A DNA stretch of 64,000 nucleotides from Cyclobacteriaceae bacterium (GTDB taxonomy: Bacteria; Bacteroidota; Bacteroidia; Cytophagales; Cyclobacteriaceae): contig JANQOR010000016.1 of assembly GCA_028285685.1 (NCBI GenBank), forward strand, positions 30,966 through 94,965. Direction: 5' to 3'. The notes beneath the pieces were generated by a model. The model did not search any database. It saw only the letters and a list, made by a program, of their open reading frames with translations, and had not been told where the DNA came from. A program made the translations under genes and the position numbers. Each line of letters begins with the position of its first letter. Position 1 is the stretch's first letter. Positions 8,905 to 17,226 of this stretch are shown piece after piece.

Positions 8905-9073
8905 AGACCCGCTTCCGCTAGTCAAAGACAAAATTCTACCCCAACTCTTCCCCAGTTGTTGGATTTTTGCCTAGTATAATTGCTATAACAACTTCCAAAT
9001 TATCAAATGAGAAACGGAACACCCATCTAAACTTATCGTAACTTTACACAACACCAACTCTAAATCACCACTG

Positions 9074-11503
9074 ATGAAAATTGTTTTCCCACCTAAACTC
9101 TACTTGGGTTTTTTACTGTTTTTTTTGAGTACACATGCTCTTTCACAAATCACCATATCGGGATTGATACAGGGTGTTGATGGGGAGCGCGTATCCTTTG
9201 CCACAGTTGCTCTATTAGACAAGGACTCGATAATGGTGAAAGCCGAATATACAAATGAAGATGGCAGATACACCTTCCGACAGGTGCGTCCGGGCAGTTA
9301 CAGAATGCAGGTTAGGAACATTGAATATGTCCCCTTTACCTCCGAGTTTATTACAGTTGACAACGCCTCAATTGAAGTACCTGCGTTTGTTATGCGCAAA
9401 GCAACGACAGAATTAGAAGAAGTCGTTGTTGAAGGTCAGAGACCGTTGATTGAGATACATCCGGACAAGATGGTATTCAATGTTGCAGAAAGCGTCAATG
9501 CTAGCGGTAACGACGGGTTGAATTTGATTGGAAAAGCTCCTGGAGTTATTCTTGACCCTGACAATAACATTGTTCTTGCTGGGAAGACGGGTGTTCGGAT
9601 TTTTATAAATGGACGACCGTCAAGGCTGTCCGGCGATGATTTGACTGCTATGCTTCAAAGCATGCAATCAGACAATATTGAGTCGGTGGAGATCATCACA
9701 AATCCCTCAGCTAAATACGAAGCAGAAGGGAACTCCGGAATTATCAATATTGTGCTGAAAAAGAATGCGAATTTAGGTTTAAATGGCTCCTTGAATTCTT
9801 CTTTTACTACGGGAACATACGATCGTATGAACTATGGAGGCTCCTTGAATTATCGAAATGACAAGGTGAATGCCTACGGAACGCTCTCAAAGTACGACAA
9901 TAACATACAGGATGACTTTGACCATGTAATTGAACAAAATGGTTTTTTTGTTGGTCAGCGGTCCATCGGGCTAAGTAATAATAATGGACTTAATGGGACG
10001 CTAGGGCTTGACTACTTCATTGATGACAGAAATACCCTGGGAATTTTAGCAAGGAGTATTTGGAATGACCGGACCGTGAGTTCCAATTCGGAATCGCCCA
10101 TTACCCGTGTGTCTGATGGTGTGGTACAAGAAGTGCTGATTGCCAGAAATATCCAAGCATTTGACTCCAAAAACCTGAACTACAACCTCAACTACGAGCA
10201 CAAATTGACAGGAGGGGGCACAATAAGTACAGATTTCAACTATGGTGATTACCGGGTGGACGGAACCACGAATCAACCCAATACCTACTATGAGTCAGAT
10301 CTTGAAACAGTAAGACAAATCGTGGACAACGAAGACACGAGATTTACAGATATAGCTCTCTTTGCAGCCAAGCTTGATTTCGAAAAAACGGTTGGATCCT
10401 GGGACTTGTCGCTTGGTGGAAAGTATTCTTCAATCACCACTGATAATGGCTTTCAGTTCTACGATGTGGTCAATGGAGCCAGAGTGTTAAACCTGGACCA
10501 GTCCAATGTCTTTGAGTACACAGAGGATGTTACTGCAGTCTATTTAATACTTTCATCCAAAATCTCAGAGAAGATCAATACAAATGTCGGTCTGAGGATG
10601 GAGCACACAGAATCAAGAGGGTTACTAACCAGCGAAGTTGCAATCGCAAATAACGATGTAAAAAGAAGTTATACAGATCTATTCCCGAACCTGGGTATCT
10701 CACTGAAACCAAACAAGGATCTTTCAATAAACTTTGGTTTAGGTAGAAGAATACAACGTCCTGACTATCAGACTTTAAATCCATTCGAATTTAAACTGAA
10801 TGAGATTAACTTCTTCAAGGGAAACCCATTCCTGACCCCTCAATACACCATGAATTATCAGGCTAGTTTTTCACATAAGCAAGCATTGACTGGATCTATC
10901 GTATACAGCCGAACACGTGACTTTTTTGCACAAATACTAGATACTGCAAGAACGACAGTCACTTTCTTGATTCCAAAGAACCTGCAGCGCATAACCAATC
11001 TGTCCTTTAATATTGGTTACCCGGTTACTGTTACAGACTGGTGGGAAATGCGTGGTGGGTTCAATTTCACACTTTCGACGTTTGATGGGAATCTTGAAGG
11101 TACTGTTATTGACCTTTCCGCTCGCATCTATAACTTCCGTATTTCGAACAGTCTGAACCTTCCCAAGGGTTTCAAAGCAGACCTGACCTACTTCTACAAT
11201 AGCGATTTTATCTGGAGAGGTTCTATTAACGTCGGGTCCTTTTCCAGAATTGATGGAGGTCTGAGTAAAACCCTGGCACAGAAGAAGTTGACACTTCGCT
11301 TTACCTTTTCAGACCTTTTTAATAAAGGCAGTGACTACCGATACAGTGGCAATTATGGTGGCTTAGAAGTGAATGGCGTTCGATCTAGAGACAACCAGAG
11401 GTTTGGCGCAGGTTTAACCTACAATTTTGGTAACCAAAAGGTGAAGTCGGCACGTCGAAGGAGAACAGGCCTTGATGATGAAATCAACCGAATCTCGAAT
11501 TAG
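9074..11503 (+). CDS. TonB-dependent receptor with carboxypeptidase-like N-terminal domain
   Basis: An 809-residue outer-membrane protein. A signal peptide (to about residue 24) precedes a carboxypeptidase-regulatory-like beta-sandwich (ITISGLIQGVDGERVSFATV through about residue 110). A plug domain follows (GLNLIGKAPGVILD, VRIFINGRPSRLSGDDL, IESVEIITNPSAKYEAEGNSGIINI), and then a long barrel of the outer-membrane beta-barrel type 3 family. The last strand region FGAGLTYNFG is followed by a basic tail, KSARRRRTG. No SusD partner is present, so this is not a canonical glycan-import pair; the substrate is unknown. It lies just downstream of a LytTR two-component pair and could be regulated by it. 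Confidence 0.9.
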   Translation: MKIVFPPKLYLGFLLFFLSTHALSQITISGLIQGVDGERVSFATVALLDKDSIMVKAEYTNEDGRYTFRQVRPGSYRMQVRNIEYVPFTSEFITVDNASIEVPAFVMRKATTELEEVVVEGQRPLIEIHPDKMVFNVAESVNASGNDGLNLIGKAPGVILDPDNNIVLAGKTGVRIFINGRPSRLSGDDLTAMLQSMQSDNIESVEIITNPSAKYEAEGNSGIINIVLKKNANLGLNGSLNSSFTTGTYDRMNYGGSLNYRNDKVNAYGTLSKYDNNIQDDFDHVIEQNGFFVGQRSIGLSNNNGLNGTLGLDYFIDDRNTLGILARSIWNDRTVSSNSESPITRVSDGVVQEVLIARNIQAFDSKNLNYNLNYEHKLTGGGTISTDFNYGDYRVDGTTNQPNTYYESDLETVRQIVDNEDTRFTDIALFAAKLDFEKTVGSWDLSLGGKYSSITTDNGFQFYDVVNGARVLNLDQSNVFEYTEDVTAVYLILSSKISEKINTNVGLRMEHTESRGLLTSEVAIANNDVKRSYTDLFPNLGISLKPNKDLSINFGLGRRIQRPDYQTLNPFEFKLNEINFFKGNPFLTPQYTMNYQASFSHKQALTGSIVYSRTRDFFAQILDTARTTVTFLIPKNLQRITNLSFNIGYPVTVTDWWEMRGGFNFTLSTFDGNLEGTVIDLSARIYNFRISNSLNLPKGFKADLTYFYNSDFIWRGSINVGSFSRIDGGLSKTLAQKKLTLRFTFSDLFNKGSDYRYSGNYGGLEVNGVRSRDNQRFGAGLTYNFGNQKVKSARRRRTGLDDEINRISN

Positions 11504-11512
11504 TGGGTGCTG

Positions 11513-11932
11513 CTAATCTTTAACGGTCACCTGATCAATTTTACATTTGCAGTTGTAATTGAAAGTATCTTGATAACTACCGTCTGCCTCAAGCTGTGTC
11601 ACGGTTCCTTGAGCTCTACTGTAGAATTTCACGAGCAGAGTTCCACCTTTGTACACATCGGTGTAGAGTAGAGGGTTCTTGCTTGCACTTGGAGTTCGCA
11701 ACTTTACCTTGAGCTCGTAGTCGTTAAAACGCAAGGTTCTTTCGTCGGTAAATTCATCTTTCGCTGCGTAAAAGGACAGCTTTTCATTTCTGACAGGTAC
11801 TTTCTCACTGGTCGACGAAGTATTATCACCCACCTTGCTTTCATGCATCGTCACTTCGCAGACGATCCCGTAGTTCTGAGAAAAGGCTCCAATAGATAAA
11901 AGCAATGCTGCCGAGAAAAGAAAGATTTTCAT
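11513..11932 (-). CDS. Small secreted protein of unknown function
   Basis: A 139-residue protein with an N-terminal signal peptide (MKIFLFSAALLLSIGAFSQ). The mature ~120 residues are predicted beta-rich and hydrophilic, with a C-terminal NYNCKCKIDQV that may form a disulfide. I do not recognise the family. It converges tightly on the TonB receptor: only nine bases separate the two stop codons, and no obvious terminator fits between them. Confidence 0.6.
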   Translation of the reverse strand: MKIFLFSAALLLSIGAFSQNYGIVCEVTMHESKVGDNTSSTSEKVPVRNEKLSFYAAKDEFTDERTLRFNDYELKVKLRTPSASKNPLLYTDVYKGGTLLVKFYSRAQGTVTQLEADGSYQDTFNYNCKCKIDQVTVKD

Positions 11933-12057
11933 ATGTCAAAATATTGTCAGATAAATGTTTCAATGATTAGGCCTCGGAATTTAGTAAAAAAACAAGTGTT
12001 AGCCTTGTATTGCATTTGAAAGTTTTGACCGTCCTTGAGAAAGCGTTGGGCAATGAG

Positions 12058-12405
12058 CTAATTTCTATTTAGGATCAGGTCAAATTTAGAAGCATCCTTA
12101 TAATCAATCTTCACTTCCTTGAATCCATCTATACTGGTCACAAGATAGAGTTCACTGGTTTTTACCTTGATCTCAACGTTCTGACAGTCGTTTTCCAGCA
12201 AGGAGAAATCCCCGGCGTTGACATTCACGAATGATAGAGTAGTGTCGGGCATCACGATAAAAATATCCGCCACATCATCATTTTGAATGCCTTTTGCTTT
12301 ATTTAGGATTAAGTAAATCCAGACGATGATTAGGGTGGCACTGAGAAAGAAGAATTGAACAGACTCGGTTCGTCTACGTGTAAAAAGGCCGATAATTTTA
12401 TTCAT
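12058..12405 (-). CDS. Small membrane protein of unknown function
   Basis: About 115 residues from the ATG at 12405 (MNKIIGLFTRRRTES). An upstream in-frame start at 12447 would add 14 residues but lies in the AT-rich divergent promoter gap. One hydrophobic helix (FFFLSATLIIVWIYLIL) near residues 20-36 is preceded by arginines, so the N-terminus is probably cytoplasmic. The remaining ~75 residues would be periplasmic, ending with strands such as SELYLVTSIDGFKEVKIDY. No known domain is recognised. It is divergent from the small gene at 12518. Confidence 0.5.
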   Translation of the reverse strand: MNKIIGLFTRRRTESVQFFFLSATLIIVWIYLILNKAKGIQNDDVADIFIVMPDTTLSFVNVNAGDFSLLENDCQNVEIKVKTSELYLVTSIDGFKEVKIDYKDASKFDLILNRN

Positions 12406-12517
12406 AACTATCTTTAAGTTATAAAATTCCCCGTATAACTTAAACATTTATTGTAAATATTCCGTATATATCTTATAATTACAAAGTATATATTTCTGCA
12501 TTATAAAAATATTTCTC

Positions 12518-12736
12518 ATGAAAAAAGATCATTTAAAGCAGGTAACCATGAAACTGACTCCTAAAACGATCAATTCAGTTGCATCTATCGGCAATTTAAC
12601 AGAAGAAACAAATAGAACACGAATTATGGCTAATGGCGTGAAGGTGTACGAAAGATTTCTACAGGAGCAGGCCAATGGCAATACCATAATTATTAGAAGG
12701 CCTGATGGTGCAGAAAGGGAGATTGAAATTTCATAG
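12518..12736 (+). CDS. Small cytosolic protein of unknown function
   Basis: A 72-residue protein (MKKDHLKQVTMKLTPKTINS). It has a helical middle (IGNLTEETNRTRIMANGVKVYERFL) and a C-terminal strand with RRPDGAEREIEI. The size and the MKLTPKTINSV / TNRTRIMANGVKVYE pattern are reminiscent of a ribbon-helix-helix or a short dimeric DNA-binding protein, but this is only a resemblance. It is 16 bases upstream of a membrane protein gene, so the two are probably one operon. The upstream gap (12406-12517) is very AT-rich and contains short inverted repeats such as ATTTA-TTG-TAAAT at 12446-12458. Confidence 0.55.
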   Translation: MKKDHLKQVTMKLTPKTINSVASIGNLTEETNRTRIMANGVKVYERFLQEQANGNTIIIRRPDGAEREIEIS

Positions 12737-12752
12737 CGTTAAACTCTGAATT

Positions 12753-13166
12753 TTGGCGGATAACAACAATAATCCTGAAGAGGATGAAAATTTGGAAGAA
12801 GGTTCTACTCTTGAACCTTCCGGTGAGGCAGATACTGCCGGACACGATCAAGAAGAAAACACTGAAACCTGGGAATCTGAGACGGGCGAGGAAGAGAGTT
12901 CGGATGACGACTCAGCGGATAGCTCGGATGATGGAGCACATAAAATTAGATCCGGAGAATGGACAACAAGGGAAAGCAAAATACTCCGGTTCGCTCAACG
13001 TATTCTAGCTGGATTGGCTGTTGCTCTGATTCTTGCGGGGATGGTCTACTCACTAAATGTCACAACACATTCCGAGAAGATCTGGGATTTTACCAGTGAA
13101 TTTGTCAAGACTATCGCATTGCTGGTAATTGGAGCATACTTTTCAAGTAATACGAATACCAAATAG
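12753..13166 (+). CDS. Acidic-tailed membrane protein of unknown function (TTG start)
   Basis: A 137-residue protein. It has no ATG at the start of the frame; a TTG at 12753, 16 bases after the preceding gene, gives the longest product. Residues 1-62 are extremely acidic and serine-rich (many E/D runs, no predicted structure). A short amphipathic stretch (residues 63-82, with arginines) and two hydrophobic helices (about 85-105 and 115-131) follow. The organisation suggests a small inner-membrane protein with a disordered acidic cytoplasmic tail. It pairs with the 72-residue protein before it. Function unknown, and the start codon is uncertain. Confidence 0.55.
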   Translation: MADNNNNPEEDENLEEGSTLEPSGEADTAGHDQEENTETWESETGEEESSDDDSADSSDDGAHKIRSGEWTTRESKILRFAQRILAGLAVALILAGMVYSLNVTTHSEKIWDFTSEFVKTIALLVIGAYFSSNTNTK

Positions 13167-13193
13167 CCCATTCTATTTCTAGCTGGTTTCTTA

Positions 13194-13715
13194 CTACTCA
13201 CCCATTCCACTGAGGTATCTAGTGAGGCCTGTGTAATCACCGAATCGATCCAGGTACGTCACTCTTCCTTGTTCATTGAAGTCATAGGAATAGTAGATTC
13301 TAAGTGTTGCCGATCGCTCCTCTGTAGAATCGGTAGCTGTTTTAGTGATTCTCCAGGTAGAGTAGAATCGAACCGATCCATCCACTTCCTTTGTGATGGG
13401 ATTAACCCCGGGCAGAAGAGCTATGTCGCTCACTAACTCAAAGTCATACATCTCGAATGCCAATTTGTCCTTTTCCTTCATTTCTTTCAAGGTCACTGAA
13501 TCCTTCACCAGGGTAAAATTGGTGGGATAGTGGTAGTAGTCTTCAATGAATATGGAATAATCAGGTGTTTCGTTTTGCCAATTTTCAAGGTCTTGAAGAA
13601 CGGTCTCAGAGTTTCTTTTGAACGCCTCTAACAACGGATCACGATCCTGGATGTAGGTTTGGTTCTGACATGCCATAATCGTTAAGCAGACAATTAGAAT
13701 TGTCAAATTTTTCAT
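13194..13715 (-). CDS. Putative lipoprotein of unknown function
   Basis: About 173 residues from the ATG at 13715, which places a lipoprotein signal (MKNLTILIVCLTIMAC, C16) at the N-terminus; an upstream start at 13751 would obscure it. The mature part contains EAFKRNSETVLQDLENWQNE and a beta-rich C-terminal half with FYSTWRITKTATDSTEERSA and LRIYYSYDFNEQGRV. This recalls small NTF2-like Bacteroidota lipoproteins but without a firm match. It is convergent with the membrane protein ending at 13166, 27 bases apart. Confidence 0.55.
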   Translation of the reverse strand: MKNLTILIVCLTIMACQNQTYIQDRDPLLEAFKRNSETVLQDLENWQNETPDYSIFIEDYYHYPTNFTLVKDSVTLKEMKEKDKLAFEMYDFELVSDIALLPGVNPITKEVDGSVRFYSTWRITKTATDSTEERSATLRIYYSYDFNEQGRVTYLDRFGDYTGLTRYLSGMGE

Positions 13716-13786
13716 CAAAATAAGTATTAACTGCACAATGATTTGAAACACTAAATATTCTGATTGCTAACGAAAATGAATGCCTA

Positions 13787-13819
13787 ATTAATTAATTGTT
13801 CAGATGGATTAATTAATTG
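13787..13819. repeat. Direct repeat ATTAATTAATTG, two copies
   Basis: The 12-base word ATTAATTAATTG occurs at 13787-13798 and 13808-13819, with a 21-base period (two helical turns). It lies in the gap between the lipoprotein and the polysaccharide genes, at the edge of a more AT-rich block. It could be a regulator site or a chance low-complexity tract. Confidence 0.45.
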
Positions 13820-13924
13820 GGTTCTGTAAGGTTCCATAAGACGGCTAAATCGGCATTTTCCGGTCCTCCTCCTTTAGCCTTAAATTTCAAGACCGTCTTA
13901 GACAAAAGGAGCGCAGCCTATTGG

Positions 13925-14446
13925 CTAAGAAAACTTGTAAGGGATGTCGGGGTGATCAAGCGGGACTCTCCAGTGATCAGGGTCCTCATAGCGATAAGCC
14001 TCATCTACGAGGTTTAAAAGAGAGCTTTCTTTATGATAAATATTCTGAATAGCATGATAAACTTTGGGAGGAACGCTGATAAGCATTGGTCTAAAATCTC
14101 CAGATTTAAATTCGTTGATCAAGCCATAGGTAGGTGAATCTTGTCGTCCATCGTACAACACAACCTTCATTAAACCTACATTGATAAAAATTCTATCAGT
14201 TGTGGTTTCATGTGCATGCCATCCGGAAATGGTTGTGGGTTTTAGTTTGATCTGAAACACTTGATCTATTTCCATATCATCCAACTTCCAATCTTTTCGA
14301 AATACTTCTGTCAACACCCCATCTTGTTTTATCACATTTTTGACTTCCTTAACTCGAACTCCCTCAATAAGTTCCTGACCAAAGAAATCCCAATCACTGG
14401 TAATTCCCTGTTTATCTTTGATAAGTCCTGATAACTTCCAATTCAT
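13925..14446 (-). CDS. RmlC-like dTDP-4-dehydrorhamnose 3,5-epimerase family protein
   Basis: A 173-residue cupin. Recognisable family features are VFRKDWKLDD, the first cupin motif with histidines (SGWHAHETTTDRI), VVLYDGRQDSPTYG, and VPPKVYHAIQNI, which corresponds to the active-site-proximal loop of RmlC. True RmlC enzymes epimerise C3 and C5 of a dTDP-keto-hexose during L-rhamnose synthesis. Here no rmlA, rmlB or rmlD is adjacent, and the usual GLHYQ motif is replaced by GWHAH. It may therefore act on a different nucleotide sugar or have a related role. It overlaps the glycosyltransferase gene by four bases (ATGA), so the two are translationally coupled. Confidence 0.75.
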   Translation of the reverse strand: MNWKLSGLIKDKQGITSDWDFFGQELIEGVRVKEVKNVIKQDGVLTEVFRKDWKLDDMEIDQVFQIKLKPTTISGWHAHETTTDRIFINVGLMKVVLYDGRQDSPTYGLINEFKSGDFRPMLISVPPKVYHAIQNIYHKESSLLNLVDEAYRYEDPDHWRVPLDHPDIPYKFS

Positions 14447-15357
14447 TCTATTTCTTTTAGTCCTCTTGTTTTTCGCAGCTTGTTCAAAAATGCACCTTTT
14501 TTCCTGTATAAAAGCATCTTTCTTAAGTCTGAAGGACTAACATTGATCATCACCAAAGATTGCTTAATCAAGTTTTTTACAGATAAAAAGACAAGACTTA
14601 AGGTTCCTTCTAGCTCTCTTCTAAGATTAATTGCGTCTTCACTAAATAGTTCAATACGCACTTTATCAGGTTCTTTCAGTTTCTCAAACCAATATTTATT
14701 TTCATCGAAGTGTCTGTCTTTGTAGGAGTTTTTTCTGCCACCTGACGGAATTGCAATTAGACTAAGAAAACCAGTTGATTTGATTTTATGACCTGATTTG
14801 TATACTCGTATCAACCAATCTTGAGAGGGGGCCAAATACAATTCTCTGAAGGATTTCCAATACCCGATATCTTCAACTATTTTCTTATAAAATAGCCATG
14901 CTGAAGCAGGAATTGGGACTTTTAGTCGATATCCTAAGCCGGGGTCAAAGGGTATTTTATTCTTCTTGTTATTAAGTCCTCCGGCAGAAAGCCACCATGA
15001 ATATGCGAGACTTATACTGCTGTCATTTCTCAACAATCTAACCGAATTCTCTAGATGATCATTGAACCATAAGTCGTCGTGATTCAAAAATGAAATTAAA
15101 TCTCCTTTGGCTAGTTTAAGTCCGTGATTATTGGGGCCGGATTGTTCTCCAAAATTTTTCGATAGGTTGATAAACGTAATTCTCGTGTCATTAAAGGACA
15201 GGACAACAGCTTCCGTATCATCAGTGCAATGATCTCCAACAACGATAAGCTCCCAATTTTGGTAGGTTTGGCTAATTACCGTTTTGATAGAGTAACTAAT
15301 TATATTACTTCTATTGTAGGTCGCCATTATAATTGATATGAGAGGTTCCTGTTCCAT
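14443..15357 (-). CDS. Family 2 glycosyltransferase
   Basis: A 304-residue GT-A-fold enzyme. The start PLISIIMATYNRSNIISYSI and the DHCTDDTEAVV segment form the nucleotide-sugar site. FLNHDDLWF takes the place of the DXD-type metal motif, and a conserved Q-D-W (SQDWLIRVY) lies near residue 192. It has no clear membrane helix, so it likely works at the cytoplasmic face on a lipid-linked or surface-polysaccharide acceptor. Its neighbours are an RmlC-like epimerase (overlapping) and a divergent flippase, which supports a role in surface glycan assembly. Donor and acceptor cannot be told from sequence. Confidence 0.88.
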   Translation of the reverse strand: MEQEPLISIIMATYNRSNIISYSIKTVISQTYQNWELIVVGDHCTDDTEAVVLSFNDTRITFINLSKNFGEQSGPNNHGLKLAKGDLISFLNHDDLWFNDHLENSVRLLRNDSSISLAYSWWLSAGGLNNKKNKIPFDPGLGYRLKVPIPASAWLFYKKIVEDIGYWKSFRELYLAPSQDWLIRVYKSGHKIKSTGFLSLIAIPSGGRKNSYKDRHFDENKYWFEKLKEPDKVRIELFSEDAINLRRELEGTLSLVFLSVKNLIKQSLVMINVSPSDLRKMLLYRKKGAFLNKLRKTRGLKEIE

Positions 15358-15396
15358 TCAACGATTGTGGGATTTTTATAATTTCATGGAATTAAG

Positions 15397-16746
15397 ATGA
15401 TCGCATTCATTGGATTTTCAAAAGAAAACAACAGATTAATTAAAGATGGTGTCAAAGTTGTCATTGGAAGGGCTGGAGAGAGAATTCTGACTCTTCTCAA
15501 CGTTTTCCTATCATATCACATTCTTGGATTAGAGAAATTTGGCATCTTCATACTGATGTTGAGTGTTGTAAATTTTGCTGTTGTTATTGGTACATTTTCA
15601 CTACCAAACTTGGTTTACAAAAAATCTGCCTCACCTCAGGACCTCCGATCAACTTTAGGCAATGTATTGTTTCTCAGCATCTTGATTTCAATCGCATGCT
15701 ATGCATCCCTATATATTGGATCATCGTGGCTGGACCAGGTCTTTTTTAAGAGCCAGCAAGTCGGACTTTTTAGATTCTTAGGCATAGTTATAATTCCAAA
15801 AGCACTTGTCAATGTTCTGATAGCCGTCTTGGTGAGTCTTGGGAAAATAAAGAGCTCCATACTTTTGCGGCCAATTGGTCAATTGATAAGATTTCTAGGC
15901 CTTACCGTCTTTTGGGTCACGGATTTTGGAGACATACAATCTGTTGTAATCTTGACAGCGATCAGCTCTTTTTTCTCGTTGTTGCTAGGGGTTTTGTTGG
16001 TCTCGGGGTACATTCCAACCCGAATGCTCAACCTAGTAAAGGGAGAATTAAAAAGTATTGTGAAAGTCAGCGCCTCCTTTTTCATCTCAACAATTGGTGT
16101 ATTCTTGGTTCTTAACTTAGATAAATTAATGTTGGGAGCTTTTTCTAAAGCGGCTGATGTTGGTTACTACACTTTGGCCAGTTCATTGGCTGGTTCAATG
16201 CTCCTAATTCATGGTTCATTTGCGACACTGTTCAAACCATTGGCTGCATCGTTGGTCAGAGTTGATGATAAGGTAAAACTTCAGAAGACCTACAGAACAA
16301 TAACACTGTGGGTACTGATATTTAATGGGTTTTTGCTACTTACTCTGACACTCTTAAGTGATTTACTTGCAGTCAATTTTTTTGATTTGGAGAATGAAGC
16401 ATCCTTTGCCTGGACTTTGCTTCTTCTGTGCTTCAACATGTTCGTATATTCGTCTATTGGACCATCCTCTAGCTTGTTGCTAATGAGCGGTAAGCATAGG
16501 TTAGAGCTAGCAAACGTTATAACTTACTTAGTAATTAACTTAGTTTTAAATATTGTTCTGATCCCAGGATATGGTGCGGTTGGAGCTGCTATGGCTACTT
16601 TTTTTGCTGGGTCAATTAGAGCTGTAATACACTATTTTGAGATAAAGGGAGAGGTGGAAATATCAATAATTGGAAACTTCCAATTACTTGCTGTTCTAAC
16701 AATAATGACCCTGCTTGCAATACTGACCGATTTCACGCGAATCTAA
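15397..16746 (+). CDS. Polysaccharide flippase (Wzx/MOP superfamily)
   Basis: A 449-residue membrane protein with about 12-14 hydrophobic helices and few hydrophilic loops. Near the N-terminus, VKVVIGRAGERILTLLNVFL and a glycine-rich helix match the O-antigen/polysaccharide transporter branch of the MOP superfamily. The second half has LDKLMLGAFSKAADVGYYTLA and PGYGAVGAAMATFFAG, both conserved patterns in that group. It would flip an undecaprenyl-linked repeat unit across the inner membrane. It is divergent from the glycosyltransferase, with only 39 bases between the two starts, so their promoters overlap. No polymerase gene is seen. Confidence 0.88.
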   Translation: MIAFIGFSKENNRLIKDGVKVVIGRAGERILTLLNVFLSYHILGLEKFGIFILMLSVVNFAVVIGTFSLPNLVYKKSASPQDLRSTLGNVLFLSILISIACYASLYIGSSWLDQVFFKSQQVGLFRFLGIVIIPKALVNVLIAVLVSLGKIKSSILLRPIGQLIRFLGLTVFWVTDFGDIQSVVILTAISSFFSLLLGVLLVSGYIPTRMLNLVKGELKSIVKVSASFFISTIGVFLVLNLDKLMLGAFSKAADVGYYTLASSLAGSMLLIHGSFATLFKPLAASLVRVDDKVKLQKTYRTITLWVLIFNGFLLLTLTLLSDLLAVNFFDLENEASFAWTLLLLCFNMFVYSSIGPSSSLLLMSGKHRLELANVITYLVINLVLNIVLIPGYGAVGAAMATFFAGSIRAVIHYFEIKGEVEISIIGNFQLLAVLTIMTLLAILTDFTRI

Positions 16747-16815
16747 CTGCCAAGGTGTTAAACGTTGGATAGAAACGAAGTGGAAAAGTAAATTTAGATT
16801 CTGACTTGTTTGAAT

Positions 16816-17226
16816 ATGGAACTTAAGAAAGATGAAAAAGAGGAGATTGTTCGCACATTAACTCCACTGATTAGTGAGAAGAAAAAGCAAGTTTCTCACA
16901 TTATCACTAAGTACTATGAAATATACGGAGAAGGTTTGGAAGTTATTGCGGATCCGGACTGGAGTGATATCGAACAAAAATTGTTAAGTGATAATTTGCA
17001 AGAAGTCAATGAAGCAGTGGAAGACTTTGCTTCCCAGGAAATAGCTGCTTTTTACAAATATGGGAATGGGAATCGAAGAGTAGTGTGGTATCATCGAGCA
17101 GAAATTGACGGTGATTCAACTAATCATTTGTCAGAGACTCAAAAATTGGGAGGAGAGGCCTTTGTGCAGTGGACGTATCAACGAAACCAGTTGGCAGAGC
17201 TGGAAAGATTATTCAATGATGACTGA
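16816..17226 (+). CDS. Unrecognised cytosolic protein, first of an overlapping pair
   Basis: A 136-residue hydrophilic protein from the ATG at 16816; a TTG two codons upstream is less likely. It is mainly helical, with KKDEKEEIVRTLTPLISEKK at the start and charged stretches (WSDIEQKLLSDNLQEVNEAVEDFA). The middle has YKYGNGNRRVVWYHRAE. There is no signal peptide, membrane helix or catalytic motif that I recognise. Its stop codon lies inside the start of the next gene, so the two are probably translated together and may act as a complex. Both are in the accessory stretch next to polysaccharide genes. Confidence 0.6.
   Translation: MELKKDEKEEIVRTLTPLISEKKKQVSHIITKYYEIYGEGLEVIADPDWSDIEQKLLSDNLQEVNEAVEDFASQEIAAFYKYGNGNRRVVWYHRAEIDGDSTNHLSETQKLGGEAFVQWTYQRNQLAELERLFNDD

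Noticed and set aside
17105-17215. Longer N-terminus for the second unknown protein
   Set aside because: It would run out of frame through the preceding gene; the ATG at 17216 gives the usual short overlap.
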